NCBI GenBank assembly: GCA_037893245.1
Contig: JBAIAA010000594.1
Coordinates: forward strand, 620,001 to 684,000
DNA: 64,000 nt
Source of the DNA: Crossaster papposus
Taxonomy: Eukaryota > Echinodermata > Asteroidea > Velatida > Solasteridae
Reading direction: 5' to 3'
Shown: in pieces, positions 60,011 through 64,000 of the stretch
Layout of the letters: each line of letters starts with the position of its first letter
Position numbering within the stretch: the first letter of the stretch is position 1
Position numbers and translations under genes: made by a program
Notes under the pieces: model-generated
Databases searched by the model: none
The model's input: the letters and a program-made list of their open reading frames with translations, nothing else
Told to the model about the DNA's origin: nothing

Positions 60011-61706
60011 TCTTTAATTAATTCGTAATTAATTAACCCATGGAAACATAAATAACACATTCACGACGTTTTAATGTAGTACTTTATTTAAATCCCAAAC
60101 AGGTTTTCAATTCACATTTTATTTGCGGGATAAAAACCTTGCAAACATTCAAACGCGTGTATCTTCAAATAAAAACTATTTGCTGTGTGTACATGAGTGC
60201 TACTTCGTGGTGTTGGCGACGGTTTATTTTCACATCGCGTACTGGCGCGAGAACGAAAACAAAATGATCAACGACGCGATTTATCCAAGTACCTACGGCA
60301 GATGGATTGTATAATTATTAAGGCTCGTTTCGAAAACAGTTCTTATCCACGATCATTGTAGATTTGTTTGTAAATGAAAATAAGTCCCTCAATTAAACAA
60401 AATCGTGTCTCACAAAATACATTTTATTCTCCTATTTTAGTTGTTAACCTAATGGCCGCCACAACATTATTTCATGAATTTTTTTCTTAGAGTGCTCCGA
60501 TTCCACGACTCCATCTGTACATGTACTTTTGATTTTCGGAAATGAAAGGTCATTATTGGTACGATATATTTTTCTTACACGTCTTCCATTTTTTCAGTTT
60601 CCATAAATGGGGAGGCTAGTAACAATTCGTCACCAACACCACGAAGTAGCACTCATGTACACACAGCGAATAGTTTTGATTTGAAGATACACGCGTTTGA
60701 ATGTTTGCAAGGTTTTTATCCCGCAAATAAAATGTGAATTGAAAACCTGTTTGGGATTTATATAAAGTACTACATTAAAACGTCGTGAATGTGTTACTTA
60801 TGTTTCCATGGGTTAATTAATTACGAATTAATTAAAGATTTAAGAAGAGTGTTACTTTGTGAAAACGAAATCTGCAGGAAATCCGTACAGTGCGCGTACA
60901 CAAAGATATCAGTGCTACTTCGTGAAAACGAACAATCCACCAAACCGCGTTATTTTACTTACACTCATTAACCTAATTACCATAAAAATTAACTTTTTAA
61001 ATTGTAAAATTTAAAATATAATAGTTTTTGTCTTACTAATATATTTAATGCATTAAAAAAAAATTCTCTCCTAATTATCTTCTTTAGGCATGCGCGGTAG
61101 GCTACAACCAGCGAGTCCGTATTTCATAGTCTTAAATTCACGTTAAACGGCGTTGGGACCACGAAGTGGGGGATACTGGCTTTGATTATGGGAATCAATA
61201 TATGTGTCATGAGTAAAAATTTAACTTATTTTGTTTCTTTAGCTTCCTGTAATGTATATACCTAGCACGATATAAGGTCGAGTGACCAGACCACCCCTTC
61301 CCCTTTAGTCCCCCACAAATATACTATTATTAGTGTTACCTAACACATCCCCCAAAAAAACACCAATAAGAAGGGGGTTCCCTCCGTCTCATTCTTGCTT
61401 CAAAAAGGTAATGTAGATAAATTGTTATCTTAACCTTGTATGTATGCCTCTCCCCGCAGCATAGCTATTTTATTCTCAGGTGAAGAAATACAATAGTCTT
61501 GAGATTGGTCTTCTTCATGCATTATCCAGTAAAACCATAGTTAGTCAGCAGCGGCGGCGGAACACTTGACAACAAAGTCAGGGTAAACTCTGATGCTAGG
61601 AACGCATGAAAAGTAATTCCCTTTAATAAAAAAGGGCGATCAAAACAATGTATCTACGTTTAGGTGTTAATAGACCTTTATCAGGGTAGGCCATCTTGAC
61701 AATTAA

Positions 61707-61967
61707 ATGATACAAACAAACATGGCAGCCTCTATGGTCTGTGCAGTAAAAGAGTGGCTCTCGCAAAGTTACAGCAGATTACCTTTATTTCGGCTACTTG
61801 TTTAGGCTTTGTTTGTTTGTTTGTTGGGGTGTATGATCCTTCTTCAAACTACAATGAGACTTACTACCTGTACAGATTGACGTTTGGGGAAAATGTAAGC
61901 CATTCGTCTGTTTAAGATTGTTAATCTGCTGTAACTTTGCTGCCATGTTTGTTTGTATCGTTTCATT
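61707..61967. repeat. Imperfect inverted repeat
   Basis: Left: atgatacaaacaaacatggc agc, then gcaaagttacagcagatta after a 36 bp interruption. Right (61922-61967): taatctgctgtaactttgc, tgccatgtttgtttgtatcg, ttcat. MITE-like; no known family. Confidence 0.65.
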
Positions 61968-63903
61968 TTTATTTCAAGTTCTATTGCAGGATAGGTGCAC
62001 ACTTATGTGCAAGATAAGAAACAAACTGGTCAGCAATACAATTATCGCACTCGCTGTTTGTTACTCGTTGCTGGCTTCCTGGAATATTCGCTGATTCTAC
62101 TTTTGTGCCGAAGACCAAAACATGGGGCGTTATTATCATTGAATAGACCTACATAACAACAAAAACAGCCGATTGCCTGCCACGAACAACAATTAGCATA
62201 CAATTATTTCTAAGCCAATTTGAGCATTACGTTTCCCCGTGTGCACAGAATTTGTTCCACGTACTACATTCCCAGGGAGGAAGACAATAATCAAAAACAT
62301 AAGGGACAAAAAAGTAAACCTATTCCTCACAAAACGAAACAAATCAAGTCAATGGTATTAATGTAGGACAGGTGCGCATGAAAATAAACTGGCGGGCGCG
62401 GATCCACATTAACAAAATCTGACGGGTCTGATCCACTGGAAAAAAAACGGCCACGACTAGTCACTATTAAATTAAAATTATCTCACTCATTCACTGTCGC
62501 TAAAGTTGTGAATCAGATTTATTGAAATTATAATTGTTCATAATTGCACTGCCGGTACAACCCGGAGTAAGGGTAACGTAAGACCTTTGCACGAGGAAGC
62601 GCCTTCAGTCCAGTATGAGGAAATGAGCAAAGAACTGCATGGAAACGTATATTGTTGAGTTTAACGGTCCACAATATTGCCTCGTGAAATATTCATGACG
62701 TGATAACATGAGAATAATACTAACTGCACAGTAATAATAATTAACAAATATTGACTGCTGTGATGAGAAATGACATTGTTAACACCCGAGGAACGCACAT
62801 CACGCAAGACGAAGGCGAGTTATGCGAAGTATTTTCTAACAAAACTGAACATGTTTCTTAGTTCAAAGTTATGACTGACCTTCATTGGGATGGTATACAT
62901 TTTTATATACACGTAATACATGTTTATATACATCTAGGATGCCAGATTCTTTTCACGTTTGTCTTTAATTTATTGTTCCTTCCCAACCTATACATGTATA
63001 ACCAAGGTTGGTCAAAGTGGGCATGTGGCACTTTCACATCAAGAAAAACAACTATAGGCCCAAGTTCAAGCCGAGCAAGCAGATCAGGACTATGCCATTA
63101 GAGCGCGTAAGTTGACCTCAAAATCTACCGAGATCCAGGCACCATGAATAACGATCTGTACGTCTAAAAAATAAATGCATTTCTTTTGCATCATGACTGG
63201 GCTCAATCCTATCAATGGCAATAGTATTGTTATGGGTAGGCCTACTGTGAACAAAAAAGGGATTTCAACTTTCAAAATGTTTAAGAAAACTGCGATTTGT
63301 TTACTACATGTATACATTAAATTGGCTGACCTCAACTCCTGTTCAACGTTCACGCACATAAACAGTTGGGAAATTCAAACGCGGGAGTTTGTGACTAGAC
63401 TAGTCAGTGTTTGGTAAAATGATAACACTTTCACAGTCTAGTCACCTCATCGACGTTGTCCAAGCTGTATTTCAACAGAATTTTGTGGCAAATTTGGCAG
63501 AAACAAAAGCATGAAAGGAATGCCTTATAAATCAAGCGACTTTACAATTCTGAAGACGAGCTGACGCATATTAATCGTTTTACAAGGAATTGTTAAGTAA
63601 AATGTTCAGTGTTCTGAAGCAATCACAATTGGTTCATTTTCTTTTGAACATTATATCACATAGCCATGAAATGTTTAATACATTGTATATACTGTTTACT
63701 ATCTGGTTTCATAAACTGAACATTAAGATAATGGCGATGGTTTCAGATTAGACTCACGGGGTGATCATAACATTTTGTAATGTTGACATGCAAAATGCTT
63801 AGACTTACTCAGTTTATAGGTTTGAAACTACATGTACATGTACATGTATATAAATGTAAGCTGTTACTTTCTGACATAATAGCAAGAGATTTGTAACAAG
63901 ATG

Positions 63904-64000
63904 CGTTGTCAGCCCCCCAAACGAGTTCCGAATCCTTCAGTTTGGTCTATTTATATGGCCTGACAAATTCTCTTTTGCAATTTAACCGGGTAGGTTTTGC
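63904..64000 (-). promoter_or_regulatory. Edge of promoter / first-exon block of copy C
   Basis: gttgtcagccccccaaacgagttccgaatccttcag matches the first-exon region of the blocks at 0.87, 15.17 and 44.13 kb, then the window ends. Compared with the left-edge block about 20 bp spanning the splice donor (CACG|GTAAGC) appears deleted. Confidence 0.35.

Larger units (their letters stand above)
59450..61065. mobile_element. Foldback element, arms up to about 780 and 434 bp
   Basis: The left arm (59450-60230) is the inverted counterpart of the right arm (60632-61065). Paired blocks include aatgcattaaatatatta / taatatatttaatgcatt, gtaattaggttaatgagtgt / acactcattaacctaattac, and gtttccatgggttaattaat against attaattaacccatggaaac. 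The left arm is longer because it holds a perfect palindrome and 61 bp tandem repeats. The 400 bp centre has no recognised gene. It may be a non-autonomous foldback transposon; flanking duplication not defined. Confidence 0.8.
58888..64000 (-). other. Copy C upstream region (inferred 5' UTR intron)
   Basis: Soon after 58900 the similarity to units A and B ends. The region contains the foldback structure (59450-61065), a second inverted repeat (61707-61967), about 1.6 kb in which I see nothing recognisable (62.0-63.6 kb), and from about 63638 sequence matching 690-960 at the left edge. Confidence 0.45.

Noticed and set aside
60123-60314. Short frame in the centre of the foldback element as a coding remnant
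   Set aside because: Only 63 codons, half of it in the inverted arm, with no recognisable domain.

Overview
The window is AT-rich eukaryotic DNA: multi-exon genes with GT-AG introns, many small DNA transposons (MITEs), foldback elements and minisatellites. The only protein-coding genes I can support are three tandem copies, all on the minus strand, of one NOD-like-receptor (NLR) gene. Large lineage-specific NLR families with Death-NACHT-LRR proteins are known from invertebrate deuterostomes such as echinoderms and amphioxus. I infer such a source, an echinoderm being plausible, but no single sequence in the window proves it.

Each copy (A 4689-11099, B 23233-32433, C 52257-58852) has the same five coding exons with identical intron phases (2, 0, 1, 1). 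Exon 1 encodes a basic N-terminus. Exons 2+3 together encode a full ubiquitin-like fold ending in Leu-Leu-Gly-Gly-Gly. Exon 4 encodes a Death domain. One very large exon 5 encodes the NACHT ATPase, the winged-helix region and an array of identical-length 52-residue (156 bp) double leucine-rich repeats. B and C end in a polybasic stretch followed by a CaaX box (CMIM, CVIM), the layout of the K-Ras4B membrane anchor. Spliced lengths are 1418 codons (A) and 2063 codons (B); C is out of frame. Each copy carries a different lesion. A has lost the CaaX tail. B has a Glu in place of the last P-loop Gly, but its LRR array has grown to 20 units. C has a 10 bp frameshifting deletion after the NACHT core.

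Upstream of A and B lies a conserved block with a TATA box, a perfect CArG box and a probable noncoding first exon ending in a good splice donor (about 15.15-15.54 and 44.11-44.51 kb). Relatives of this block sit at 0.85-1.2 kb and at the extreme right end. The window therefore samples an array of at least four units, the outer two incomplete. One unit runs: 3' flank, exon 5, exons 4-1, long 5' UTR intron, promoter, intergenic spacer. A-to-B spacing is about 18.5 kb and B-to-C about 29 kb.

Most of the extra length of unit B is transposon insertion into its 5' UTR intron, datable by comparison with unit A. These include hAT-like MITEs with 8 bp target duplications, TA-flanked elements, a 3.1 kb element with long terminal inverted repeats, and a 2.9 kb insertion whose termini read CACAGTG with a 5 bp target duplication. 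Unit C's upstream region holds a 1.6 kb foldback structure with perfect palindromes. Spacers 1.2-4.7, 15.5-23.2 and 44.5-52.3 kb hold only repeats and relics that I can recognise.
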